Positions 18,390-26,314 of a stretch of DNA of 51,877 nt are shown piece after piece (the stretch's first letter is position 1; every line of letters starts with the position of its first letter). The DNA is from Blastopirellula sp. (GTDB lineage: Bacteria > Planctomycetota > Planctomycetia > Pirellulales > Pirellulaceae): positions 1 to 51,877 of the forward strand of contig NVWB01000156.1 of NCBI GenBank assembly GCA_002733575.1, in the 5' to 3' direction. Under the pieces are notes generated by a model that was not told the origin of the DNA, did not search any database, and saw only the letters and a list, made by a program, of their open reading frames with translations. Position numbers and translations under genes: made by a program.

Positions 18390-19733
18390 TTAGGCGACTT
18401 CTTCAATAGAGTCGGAAGCCTCAGAGTCAGTTGCCTCGTCATCAATGACCTGATGCTCGTGCTCCGTAACAATCGTTCCCGGCTCGTTAATACTTCCCAG
18501 GTATCGCTGAGGCAAACGGCAATGAATGATCATTTTGGTTTCGCTATACGTCTTGGTAATCACTTCTCCGTGCGCGGCCAAGTAGGCAAGTAGCTTGCCG
18601 TTTTCAATACCTGTTTCAATATCGACATCACGAAAGTTACGACTCAAGGCGTCGCTGACTGTCTGGGCGAATCCTTCTTTACCTTCGCCGGTAATTGCAC
18701 TGACTGCCAAAGCATGTGGGTACTGTTGTTGCAGACGATCAAGAATGACCCGGTTTTCAATCTTGTCGATTTTATTCAAGACAAGCAGCGTGTCTTTTGC
18801 TTTGATACCAATTTCTTCCAGCACTTCGTGGACTGCATCAATTTGACTGAGAACTTCAGGGCTGCTTGCATCGGCAATGTGCAGCAGTAAATCGGCCTGG
18901 TTTGCTTCGGACAAGGTCGCTTTAAAGCTGGCGATTAATTTATGCGGAAGGTTACGAATAAAACCCACGGTATCACTCAGCAAAACTGGTCCCCAGTGAG
19001 GAAGTCGCCAGCGACGTGTGCGTGTATCGAGCGTAGCAAACAGTTTGTCTTCTACCAGCACATCAGCTTTCGTCAGATGGTTCATCAATGTGCTTTTGCC
19101 GGCATTGGTATATCCAACGAGAGAGATGGTCATCACGTCTCGACGAGAAGAGACTTCCCGCTCTCGACGATCTTGGACTTTTTTCAGATCATTTTTTAAA
19201 TCACTGATACGTTTTTCAACTAAACGCCGATCGACTTCTAATTGCTTTTCACCAGGACCACGCATTCCGACACCCATTTTGATTCGATCTAAATGGGTCC
19301 ACATCCGTTTCAAGCGAGGCAGTGAATACTCGAGCTGCGCCAACTCAACAGCGAGACGTGATTCGTAGGTCTGTGCGTGCGTGGCGAAGATATCGAGAAT
19401 CAACTCGGTGCGATCAATCACCTTGAGCTTGATGGCTTGTTCTAAGTTCCGAGTTTGGGCCGGGCTGAGTTCGTTGTCAAAAATGATCAGATCCGCTTCC
19501 GAGGCCTCGGCGCACATCTGGAGTTCTTCCACTTTGCCTTTGCCAAGATAGGTGGATGGATCGGGCTTTACCCTCCGCTGGGTCATGCGGCCAACCACGG
19601 TGGTTCCGGCAGTCGTTGCCAAGCCATCGAGTTCATCGAGAGGCTCACCATCGAGTTCGGTGTCTGGAAGAATCAATTTGACAAGAACCGAGTTTTCGTC
19701 GGCTAGTTTTTGGCTTCGTTCTCTTTCCGTCAC
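18390..19733 (-). CDS. hflX: GTPase HflX (ribosome-associated)
   Basis: 447 residues, GTG start. The N-terminal HflX domain (about 15-195) contains DPSTYLGKGKVEEL, FDNELSPAQTRNLE and MRGPGEKQLEVDRR, then a helical linker, then the G domain: G1 GYTNAGKST (207-215), G2 around TLDTRTRRW, G3 DTVGFIRNLP and G4 NKID. A C-terminal extension ends in an acidic Glu/Asp/Ser tail. HflX binds the 50S subunit and splits stalled or hibernating ribosomes, especially after heat or antibiotic stress. It is the first gene of a two-gene unit with the SDR. The 365-bp region upstream contains a TATAAT/ATTATA dyad that could drive it. Confidence 0.95.
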   Translation of the reverse strand: MTERERSQKLADENSVLVKLILPDTELDGEPLDELDGLATTAGTTVVGRMTQRRVKPDPSTYLGKGKVEELQMCAEASEADLIIFDNELSPAQTRNLEQAIKLKVIDRTELILDIFATHAQTYESRLAVELAQLEYSLPRLKRMWTHLDRIKMGVGMRGPGEKQLEVDRRLVEKRISDLKNDLKKVQDRREREVSSRRDVMTISLVGYTNAGKSTLMNHLTKADVLVEDKLFATLDTRTRRWRLPHWGPVLLSDTVGFIRNLPHKLIASFKATLSEANQADLLLHIADASSPEVLSQIDAVHEVLEEIGIKAKDTLLVLNKIDKIENRVILDRLQQQYPHALAVSAITGEGKEGFAQTVSDALSRNFRDVDIETGIENGKLLAYLAAHGEVITKTYSETKMIIHCRLPQRYLGSINEPGTIVTEHEHQVIDDEATDSEASDSIEEVA

Positions 19734-20098
19734 AATCAGTCCGGGGTTGAGTGGTAAAGGAATTAATTATTTGACTCAGTCTAAGTCTATTCTAACCTTG
19801 GATCGTACAACTTCGTAGAGGCAATCTATGTTTAGAGCCGCCATTCTTCAAGGGTTGCCCAAAAGACAAGGAATCTTGAAAACAGGTTCACAGCCAAAAT
19901 GAAGGTATAATAACGTCGATTCCGTCATTATAACAGGAATTTCCATAGAAGAAGATTGGCAATAGGACATTTGGCGACTAGGGTTCGTTGTCTTACCTGG
20001 ACTGCCCAGATATATTAGAGGATTACCGATTAGCGAAATTTTGACGACTACGGTCGCTTCCCATATTTCTCACCATCCAATAAAAGGACTTCATTCCT
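19734..20098. other. Intergenic region between divergent hflX and TIM-barrel gene
   Basis: A 365-bp region without a credible gene. The main visible feature is a dyad at 19906-19932 (TATAATAACG, 7 nt, CGTCATTATA; one mismatch), which places a TATAAT hexamer on each strand and could form divergent -10 elements or an operator. No good -35 hexamer is seen at the right distance on either side. Near the right end, AAAAGGA (20082) stands 10 nt or so before the ATG at 20099. Confidence 0.4.
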
Positions 20099-21025
20099 AT
20101 GCAAAAAACAATTCAACGACGTGATTTTCTGCGTTCAGCCGCTGCAATTACTGCGGCCACGGCATTAACTGGCTCAGCTAGTACCGCTTTTGCTGCTAGA
20201 GAAGTCCCATTTAGCATCTCGATTGCACAGTGGTCTCTGCACAAAACGATCTTTGCGAAAAAGTTAGATCACCTTGATTTTGCCAAGGTGGCCAAGCAGG
20301 AGTGTGATATTCATGCGGTTGAGTATGTTAATCAGTTTTTCGCTGATAAAGCCAAAGATGCTAAATACTTGGCCGAAATGAATCAAAGAGCTGGTGATTT
20401 AGGGGTTAAGCAACTGTTGATCATGATCGACCGAGAGGGAAGATTAGGGGATCCAAATGCTGAAAAACGAACTCTAGCTGTCGAAAATCATTACAAATGG
20501 GTCGAGGCTGCAAAAACTCTGGGTTGCCACTCAATTCGCGTAAATGCCGGTAGTGCAGGCGAATATGAGGAGCAAATCAAGTTGGCGGCCGATGGACTTC
20601 GCCGCTTAAGCGAGTTCGCCAAAGATCTAAATATGAACGTGATTGTTGAGAATCACGGCGGGCTTTCTTCCAACGGAGAGTGGCTTGCTACTGTTATGAA
20701 AACCGTTGATCTACCTAATTGTGGCACTTTGCCTGACTTCGGGAACTTTGCCATCGATCGGAATAAAGGAATCAACTACGACCGCTACAAAGGCGTTGAT
20801 GAATTGATGCCTTACGCCAAAGCGGTGAGCGCAAAAACTCACGATTTTGATAGCGAAGGAAACGAAACCAAAACCGATTATTTCAAAATGATGGAAATAG
20901 TCGTCAAGAAACATGGCTACCACGGATACGTGGGAGTGGAATACGAAGGTAGCAAGCTTTCCGAGATGGAAGGGATCATCGCCACACGTAAATTATTAGA
21001 GCGTTGTGCAGCCAAGCTTGCATAG
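20099..21025 (+). CDS. Sugar phosphate isomerase/epimerase-type TIM-barrel protein (AP2Ec), Tat-exported
   Basis: 308 residues with a twin-arginine signal ([20 protein letters not shown], cleavage near AFAA). The mature part is an AP_endonuc_2/xylose isomerase-like TIM barrel: [14 protein letters not shown] at strand 1, AVEYVNQFF at strand 2, [11 protein letters not shown] near the middle, then metal-ligand candidates in [25 protein letters not shown] and the terminal YVGVEYEGS (Glu, Asp, His, Glu). This fits a divalent-metal sugar isomerase or epimerase. Such proteins are frequent partners of exported Gfo/Idh/MocA enzymes in planctomycetes and may process keto-sugars. It is a single-gene unit followed by a strong terminator. 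Confidence 0.9.
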   Translation: MQKTIQRRDFLRSAAAITAATALTGSASTAFAAREVPFSISIAQWSLHKTIFAKKLDHLDFAKVAKQECDIHAVEYVNQFFADKAKDAKYLAEMNQRAGDLGVKQLLIMIDREGRLGDPNAEKRTLAVENHYKWVEAAKTLGCHSIRVNAGSAGEYEEQIKLAADGLRRLSEFAKDLNMNVIVENHGGLSSNGEWLATVMKTVDLPNCGTLPDFGNFAIDRNKGINYDRYKGVDELMPYAKAVSAKTHDFDSEGNETKTDYFKMMEIVVKKHGYHGYVGVEYEGSKLSEMEGIIATRKLLERCAAKLA

Positions 21026-21057
21026 CTCCGATATCTGTCCAAAATCATCGAAAGTAG

Positions 21058-21092
21058 AAAGGCTCCTGAGAATAAAATCAGGGGCCTTTTTT
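21058..21092 (+). terminator. Rho-independent terminator of the TIM-barrel gene
   Basis: A 12-bp stem with one G-U pair (AAAGGCTCCTGA / TCAGGGGCCTTT, 8-nt loop) is followed by a T-run, 33 bp after the stop codon. Confidence 0.85.
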
Positions 21093-21396
21093 ATGCGTTT
21101 ATGCCTATAAAAACAGGGACATAAGGACATCAGTGGAATATATTTTCAATAAAATCCTGAGTGCTATCCACAAACAACGGAAGCCCGAAAAAGGGGCTGC
21201 TTAAAAAAGCGGCAGCTTTAAAAACAGGCTAAGTTGCACGAAAACTGTGCAAGCAGTGCTATCGCTGTAAGTGCTTGCAGTGCAGTCACTTCGATGCTGG
21301 TCTTGACGCGCAGGCACTATTTCTGGGATACCCTTGTCGTGGCGTTTGTGATTTCAGTGAACGCGATGATAACCCGACCGGCAAGGAGCCCTGTAG
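21093..21396. other. Hairpin-rich leader before the ribbon-helix-helix gene
   Basis: About 300 bp without a convincing gene but dense in short inverted repeats: AGCCC/GGGCT (21182-21186 with 21194-21198); GCTGCTT/AAGCGGC (21196-21202 with 21207-21213), which shares bases with the first and so excludes it; TTGCAC/GTGCAA (21234-21239 with 21247-21252); and TGCAAGCA/TGCTTGCA (21248-21255 with 21272-21279). One frame reads a Cys-rich stretch (CKQCYRCKCLQC) but has no ATG. AAGGAG at 21383-21388, 8 nt before the ATG at 21397, is a strong ribosome binding site. Confidence 0.45.
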
Positions 21397-22038
21397 ATGT
21401 CAAGTTTCCCCCAAAACAACAATTCATTTTCAAATTCGCAACAACCTCAATCAGGTTTTGCTCAGCAACCTACTTCCAGTACTTATGGCCAACAGCCAGC
21501 TCGAAGTGGTTTTGCTCAACAACCAGCACAAACACCAACTTCACCTTTAGCGACCCCAACATCACCGCTGGCAAATAGACCTACTGTTGCCTCGCACACG
21601 CCTCCTGTGAGCACCCCGACTGCAACTTATGCGTCTACTACAGTAGTGAGTGCCGCCACAGTTGCTGAGAAAAAACAAGAGATCGTCCGAATTGCTCGTG
21701 AGTTGTTCCGCCAATCACCAGATTGGGTCACATTCTTCCGTGAAGTGCTAGGAGCCGAAGGCGTTGTTCGTCGTCTGTTCACCGCACCGGAAGCTCTGGA
21801 TGAATTCGAAAAATCATCCGAGTATGGCGAAATTCAATTGATGATCGCCAAATTGCGTGAGCGATCCAATGTTCAAGCCGAATCCAAAGAGCCTACCCGA
21901 GTGATCACCGTTCGCTTGCCAAAAAGCTTGCACGAATCACTTCGAGTTGAAGCCCACTCGCGTCGAACGAGCATGAACAAACTTTGTATCTCGAAGTTGT
22001 TGCAAGTGATCGATAATTCGATGATCCCGAACGACTAG
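21397..22038 (+). CDS. Ribbon-helix-helix (HicB-like) protein with Gln/Pro-rich N-terminus
   Basis: 213 residues. Residues 1-90 are low-complexity, rich in Gln, Pro, Ser and Thr, with small internal repeats (SGFAQQP twice, TSPLA twice). Residues about 92-155 are predicted helical and contain SPDWVTFFREVLGAEGVVRR. The C-terminus (about 167-205: RVITVRLPKSLHESLRVEAH followed by RRTSMNKLCISKLL) is a ribbon-helix-helix DNA-binding domain of the Arc/HicB type. Such proteins are usually dimeric repressors or antitoxins, but no toxin gene is adjacent, so the middle domain may do something other than antitoxin work. A strong AAGGAG site precedes the start. The gene stands alone between a terminator and a repeat-bearing gap. 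Confidence 0.8.
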   Translation: MSSFPQNNNSFSNSQQPQSGFAQQPTSSTYGQQPARSGFAQQPAQTPTSPLATPTSPLANRPTVASHTPPVSTPTATYASTTVVSAATVAEKKQEIVRIARELFRQSPDWVTFFREVLGAEGVVRRLFTAPEALDEFEKSSEYGEIQLMIAKLRERSNVQAESKEPTRVITVRLPKSLHESLRVEAHSRRTSMNKLCISKLLQVIDNSMIPND

Positions 22039-22067
22039 GTCAACACTTACAAGATTGGCAACCGTTT

Positions 22068-22188
22068 GAGGTCACGCAAGGATGCGAAGCTAGGCAAGGA
22101 CGCCCGTTTTTACCTCAATCTGCCCAATTTACACGGCTCCATAATCAGGTTCACCATTGCTCTTACAATAGAGCAACGGTTGCCTGAT
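22068..22188. repeat. CACGCAAGGATGCGAAG-type repeat module and adjacent hairpin
   Basis: 22068-22107 carries a CACGCAAGGATGCGAAG-type stretch of the family also found at 39978, 45865 and, inverted, 51615. Next to it, 22144-22163 pairs with 22170-22188 (ATCAGG...TTGCTCT / AGAGCAA...CCTGAT, 6-nt loop, a few mismatches). No T-run follows, so it is not a typical terminator. Confidence 0.5.
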
Positions 22189-22284
22189 ACCGGAGTGATT
22201 GATTTACATTTCTATTGCTAGACATGTAATCTCTGGTTGCGTGTGCCAGATTTGAACCAGTTTCATTCTCAGCGAGATGATCAG

Positions 22285-23259
22285 ATGCACCCTCAATTTG
22301 ATCGATCTCAATTGATCATCAAGCCGCTAGACCAACGGATTCATGATCTCTCGGTAGACCATCAGTTGTCGCTAGACGCTGATCCTACGCCGTTAGATGA
22401 TTCAGCTGGACAAAGACTGGATCAAATCGGAGAGCGTCTTGTTGCAGCAAAATCTGTGGGTTCTGCTCGATTGATGCTCATGGGCGCCCATGTCATTCGC
22501 GCTGGTGTGGCCCAGCATCTGATTGATATGATGCAGCGAGGTCTGATTTCTCATATCGGCATGAACGGTGCCGGTCCGATTCATGATTACGAGATGGCCC
22601 GTATCGGAGCAACTTGTGAAAGTGTGGCCCGATATATCAAAACTGGGGAATTTGGGCTCTGGAAAGAAACGGGCGAATTAAATGATATCGTCAGCCAGGG
22701 AGTCGCTGCCGGCTTAGGATTGGGCGAATCGATTGGCAAGGCAATTGAAGAAAGTGATTACCCGTACAAAGAATATAGCGTGCTGGCCGCCGGTTATCGA
22801 TTGAATGTACCGATCACCGTTCATATCGGCATAGGGTACGATATATTGCATCAACACCCTAACTTCGATCCAGCCGCGTTTGGCACAGGCAGCTATCGCG
22901 ACTTTTTATCGGTCTGCGATACCGTGAGCAATTTAGAAAACGGCGTGTTTCTGAATTATGGTTCAGCAGTGATGGGGCCTGAAGTTTATCTCAAGGCTTT
23001 GGCAATGGCCCGGAATGTTGCCCACCAACATGGCAAGAAAATCGCGAACTTTACGACCGCCGCTTTTGATCTGCTCCCGATCCAAGGTGATTTAGACCGC
23101 GAAGCTTCTCGGTCCGATCCCCAGTATTTTTATCGACCCTGGAAAACCGTGTTAGTAAGAACTGTGGCCGATGGGGGTGAAAGTTTCTATGTTTGCGGCG
23201 ACCACCGTGCAACCATTCCCAATCTTCGCCGATGTGCGATCAAGGCGTCAACCAACTAG
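22285..23259 (+). CDS. Conserved protein, possibly deoxyhypusine synthase-like
   Basis: 324 residues from the ATG at 22285; a TTG at 22237 would add 16 residues that look unlike the rest. Distinctive segments are SARLMLMGAHVIRAGVAQHL with MMQRGLISHIGMNGAG, then ESVARYIKTGEFGLWKETGE, YRLNVPITVHIGIGYDILHQ and GVFLNYGSAVMGPEVYLKAL. The layout of a 'no authority' Gly-rich loop after a helix, and a late GS-VMGP-E segment, reminds me of deoxyhypusine synthase (NAD-dependent Rossmann-like fold), but this is recollection of family patterns and not a confirmed match. The gene is followed after 18 bp by an HldE-like kinase, and the two probably form an operon. Similar pairs may exist in other Gram-negative lineages. 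Its reaction is unknown. Confidence 0.55.
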   Translation: MHPQFDRSQLIIKPLDQRIHDLSVDHQLSLDADPTPLDDSAGQRLDQIGERLVAAKSVGSARLMLMGAHVIRAGVAQHLIDMMQRGLISHIGMNGAGPIHDYEMARIGATCESVARYIKTGEFGLWKETGELNDIVSQGVAAGLGLGESIGKAIEESDYPYKEYSVLAAGYRLNVPITVHIGIGYDILHQHPNFDPAAFGTGSYRDFLSVCDTVSNLENGVFLNYGSAVMGPEVYLKALAMARNVAHQHGKKIANFTTAAFDLLPIQGDLDREASRSDPQYFYRPWKTVLVRTVADGGESFYVCGDHRATIPNLRRCAIKASTN

Positions 23260-23277
23260 CACCAGGGAAAATCGTTT

Positions 23278-24297
23278 GTGACAGAAGATCGACTGAATAA
23301 AATACTCGAACGATTTTGGCGACATCGAATCGCATTGATTGGTGATTTGTTCCTGGACCGATATCTGTACCTTGAAGCTGACACGCGCGAACTCTCGGTT
23401 GAAACAGATCTGGAAGCCTATCAGATCGAAACCGTGAGGAACTCTCCAGGCGCTCTTGGAACCATCATTAACAATCTGACCGCCATGGGCGTTGAGCAGC
23501 TCATTCCAATCACTGTGATCGGCGATGATGGGCATGGCCATGATTTAATGGCTGAACTAAAGAAGAAATCAATCAATTTGGATTACGTGCAACAAATTCC
23601 AGATCGATTGACGCCCACGTACACCAAGCCGATGCGTCCCCAAGGCGATGGGCATGTAGAATTAAACCGAATTGATATTCGTAGTCGGAGTCCGCTCTCT
23701 GAAGACACATTGATGCTATTACAAATGCAATTGCGGGCAGTCATGCAGCAATGCGATGGGCTGATCGTGCTGGATCAAATAGTGGAACCAGATCAAGGAG
23801 TGGTGCATTCTTCCATACGAAATGTGATCTCGCAGTTAGTTGAAGCAAACCCGAAGAAAGTATTTTTCATTGATAGCCGAGCACACTTGGGCCAATTCGA
23901 TAAGGGAATTCTGAAATGCAACCTGCCGGAACTCTCGAAAGTAATTGGCAAGCCACTGACTGACGATGCCGAAATTTTTGAGGCAACAAAATCACTCAGC
24001 CAAAAAACGGGTTCGCCCGTCTTCACCACGTTAGGTGAACAAGGAATCTGCGTTGCAGAGAATGCCCAATCAGCATCGTTTTGTGCAGGTGTGCCTGTGA
24101 CAGGTCCGATTGATATTGTCGGCGCTGGCGATACGGCCACATCGGCCATCACAGCCGCATTGATCTCAGGTGCCACACCAAGTGAAGCGGCCTTCATCGG
24201 CAATTTGGCCGCATCCATTTCTATCACGCAACTGGGAACCACCGGAGTGGCAACGCCTGGGCAGATAGTAAAGCGATTTGCGGAGATGCAGGGTTAA
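23278..24297 (+). CDS. PfkB-family kinase resembling the RfaE/HldE heptose-7-phosphate kinase domain
   Basis: 339 residues, GTG start with GGGA 12 nt upstream. It shows the ribokinase/PfkB layout: RIALIGDLFLDRYLYLE at the N-terminus, SPGALGTIINNLTAMG (the Gly-rich sugar-binding segment), VIGDDGHGHDL, and the C-terminal DIVGAGDTATSAI where Asp285 is the expected catalytic base. The N-terminal pattern is closest to the HldE kinase domain (D-glycero-beta-D-manno-heptose-7-phosphate kinase). The HldE adenylyltransferase domain is missing, and no gmhA, gmhB or hldD gene is nearby. A role in lipopolysaccharide heptose synthesis is therefore possible but not secure. It could instead phosphorylate another sugar connected with its upstream partner. 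Confidence 0.75.
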   Translation: MTEDRLNKILERFWRHRIALIGDLFLDRYLYLEADTRELSVETDLEAYQIETVRNSPGALGTIINNLTAMGVEQLIPITVIGDDGHGHDLMAELKKKSINLDYVQQIPDRLTPTYTKPMRPQGDGHVELNRIDIRSRSPLSEDTLMLLQMQLRAVMQQCDGLIVLDQIVEPDQGVVHSSIRNVISQLVEANPKKVFFIDSRAHLGQFDKGILKCNLPELSKVIGKPLTDDAEIFEATKSLSQKTGSPVFTTLGEQGICVAENAQSASFCAGVPVTGPIDIVGAGDTATSAITAALISGATPSEAAFIGNLAASISITQLGTTGVATPGQIVKRFAEMQG

Positions 24298-24358
24298 GGC
24301 ATTTTAAATTTCGTTTTAGTGTTTACGAAAAGAGTTCGGATATTCCCAGATCTTTTAT

Positions 24359-24623
24359 GTCCCGATAGGGACATTGTCACCTAGCCTGGGGATTCATCCC
24401 CAGGAGAGAGTTGCATCAATTCAAGAAAGTCCCGGATGGGACGACGTCGATTGAACTAAGAATGATTGGGAATCTGATCACAGATTTGTTGTGGAGAACT
24501 CTCTGATTCAAGGCTTACAGTAACGCATCGAATCGACGTCACCCCTCCGGGGTTTAGGGGATTGGGATTTCCATTTTCCTGGTGCTGAAGCACCAGGCTA
24601 GGTGCCTTCGTCCCTACCGGGAC
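24359..24623. repeat. 265-bp nested palindromic element
   Basis: The element starts with hairpin GTCCCGATAGGGAC and ends with GTCCCTACCGGGAC. Inside these come CACCTAG and CTAGGTG, then hairpins CCTGGGGATTCATCCCCAGG (24385-24404) and CCTGGTGCTGAAGCACCAGG (24578-24597), and near the centre GACGTCGATT facing AATCGACGTC. The two halves are therefore imperfect inverted copies of each other. There is no coding capacity. It resembles REP/MITE-type elements moved in trans. Confidence 0.75.
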
Positions 24624-24690
24624 TACAAAAAAGAGACAAAGGAAGAAGCGGTAATTTCATTTCAAAACAAACAAGAAGCCATGTCCATAG

Positions 24691-24726
24691 ACAGACGGCT
24701 GTCCTTTCGGCAGCCACCCTACAAGA
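24691..24726 (+). repeat. Dispersed repeat, GGCTGTCC/GGCAGCC hairpin with ACCCTACAAG tail
   Basis: The core GGCTGTCCTTTCGGCAGCC followed by ACCCTACAAG differs by one base in the loop from the inverted left arm of the element at 15686-15716. Confidence 0.7.
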
Positions 24727-24839
24727 GCATGGACTGCACGAAAAGGATGGTTTCAATCTTTCTTCGTGCCTTAGTGCCTTGGTGGTAATTAATAGAACTT
24801 GGTCTGACCTTGAATCGACCCCGACCAGATACTACTACG

Positions 24840-26285
24840 CTAAGCAAGAATCGACTTGACCACATCACCGTGAATATCGGTCAGGCGGAAATCACGCCCC
24901 AGGTGTCGATAGGTCAGCCGCCGGTGATCGATGCCGAGCAGGTGCATGATCGTGGCGTTCAGGTCATGCACATGGACTCCATCTTGCACGACATTGTAGC
25001 CCAAGTCATCGGTTTCTCCATATCGAAATCCGCTTTTCACGCCGGCGCCTGCCAGCCAAATGGTATAGCACCGGGGGTGATGATCGCGTCCATAATCATC
25101 CGCGGTTAGCTCTCCCTGGCAGTAAGAAGTGCGACCGAACTCGCCACCCCAAACCACTAAAGTGTCTTCTAGTAGTCCTCGTTGTTTTAGATCTTTCACC
25201 AGAGCAGCCGAAGCCTGATCGGTATCTTTGCATTGAAGCTGTAGATCTCTTGGCAAGTGCGAATGCTGATCCCAGCCGCGATGATAGAGCTGAATAAAGC
25301 GGACGTTGCGTTCCGCTAATCGACGGGCCATCAGACAATTATAAGCATAGCTACCAGGTCGGCGAGCATCATCGCCATACAGTTTGAACACCGACTCCGG
25401 TTCGTTCGATAAATCGGTAAGCTCAGGTACCGACATCTGCATTCTGCCAGCCATTTCATATTGAGCAGACCGGGCTTCGATTTCAGGATCGCCGTTTTGT
25501 TGACTGCGAATCGAGTTCAACTGGTTGACGCCCTTTAGCATACGTTCGCGTGATGCTTTAGAAATCCCTGGCGGGTTGTTCAGGTAGAGCACAGGGTCCG
25601 CTCCGCCTCGAAGTTTCACCCCTTGATTCACTGAAGAGAGAAAGCCGCTACCCCACAGTCGGTCGTATAACGGCTGTTGGTTGCCCTGGCTTCTGCCTCG
25701 TGATAATAGCACCACAAACGCAGGCAAGTTTTGATTCTCACTGCCTAGCCCATAAGCGGCCCAGGAACCTATGCAAGGGCGGCCTGATTGTTGATGCCCG
25801 GTTTGAATGTAGGTAATGGCCGGATCATGATTAATCGCTTCGGTGTGCATGGAATGAATCATGCAAAGGTCATCAGCAACGCTTGATATATGCGGGACAA
25901 GTTCACTGAACCATTGGTGTGAATCACCACGTTGTTTGAATGCAAACTTCGACGGGGTCAGCAACCACTTTGATTGCTCTGAAGTCATACCGGTCAAACG
26001 CTGACCCTGCCGAATTGACTCGGGCAACTGCTGTCCTTGTCGTTGGGTAAGCTCTGGCTTGTAGTCAAACAGGTCAAGCTGTGAAGGCGCACCAGATTGG
26101 CAGAGATAGATTACTCGCTTTGCTTTGGGGGCATGGTGTGGCAGAGTGTTCTTCGGATTTTCAACTGCAATTAAATCATCACTCGCAAGTGCATGAAATG
26201 CGGCCGCACCGAGACCGAACCCGGCCTGTTGTAAGAACAACCGCCGATTAATAGTCCAGGCAAGTTTTTGATTGGGTACGTTCAA
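24840..26285 (-). CDS. DUF1501 domain protein, Tat-type signal, copy 3
   Basis: 481 residues. The only start consistent with the signal sequence is a TTG at 26285, since the next Met lies well inside the domain. The N-terminus INRRLFLQQAGFGLGAAAFH is a twin-arginine signal. The domain contains [91 protein letters not shown] and LLGIDHRRLTYRHLGRDFRL. It is 29 bp downstream of the third PSD1 gene and surely in the same operon. It is closer in motifs to copy 2 than to copy 1 (the TSYCQG segment is shared). Confidence 0.92.
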   Translation of the reverse strand: MNVPNQKLAWTINRRLFLQQAGFGLGAAAFHALASDDLIAVENPKNTLPHHAPKAKRVIYLCQSGAPSQLDLFDYKPELTQRQGQQLPESIRQGQRLTGMTSEQSKWLLTPSKFAFKQRGDSHQWFSELVPHISSVADDLCMIHSMHTEAINHDPAITYIQTGHQQSGRPCIGSWAAYGLGSENQNLPAFVVLLSRGRSQGNQQPLYDRLWGSGFLSSVNQGVKLRGGADPVLYLNNPPGISKASRERMLKGVNQLNSIRSQQNGDPEIEARSAQYEMAGRMQMSVPELTDLSNEPESVFKLYGDDARRPGSYAYNCLMARRLAERNVRFIQLYHRGWDQHSHLPRDLQLQCKDTDQASAALVKDLKQRGLLEDTLVVWGGEFGRTSYCQGELTADDYGRDHHPRCYTIWLAGAGVKSGFRYGETDDLGYNVVQDGVHVHDLNATIMHLLGIDHRRLTYRHLGRDFRLTDIHGDVVKSILA

Positions 26286-26314
26286 TTTAGTTTAACCAAT
26301 ATCCGTGGATTGCA

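Larger units (their letters stand above)
24298..24839. other. Repeat-filled intergenic region between convergent genes
   Basis: 542 bp without a credible gene. It consists of a nested palindromic element (24359-24623), a copy of the GGCAGCCACCCTACAAG repeat (24691-24726), and a CTTCGTGCC...CTTGGTGGTAAT module (24757-24790). No clear rho-independent terminator for either flanking gene is visible. Confidence 0.6.

Noticed and set aside
21397..22038. HicAB toxin-antitoxin module
   Set aside because: The DNA-binding end is HicB/Arc-like, but no small HicA-type or other toxin frame lies on either side.
23793..24242. 149-codon open frame antisense to the HldE-like kinase
   Set aside because: It is a shadow of the kinase gene's conserved C-terminal half, with no independent start signal.
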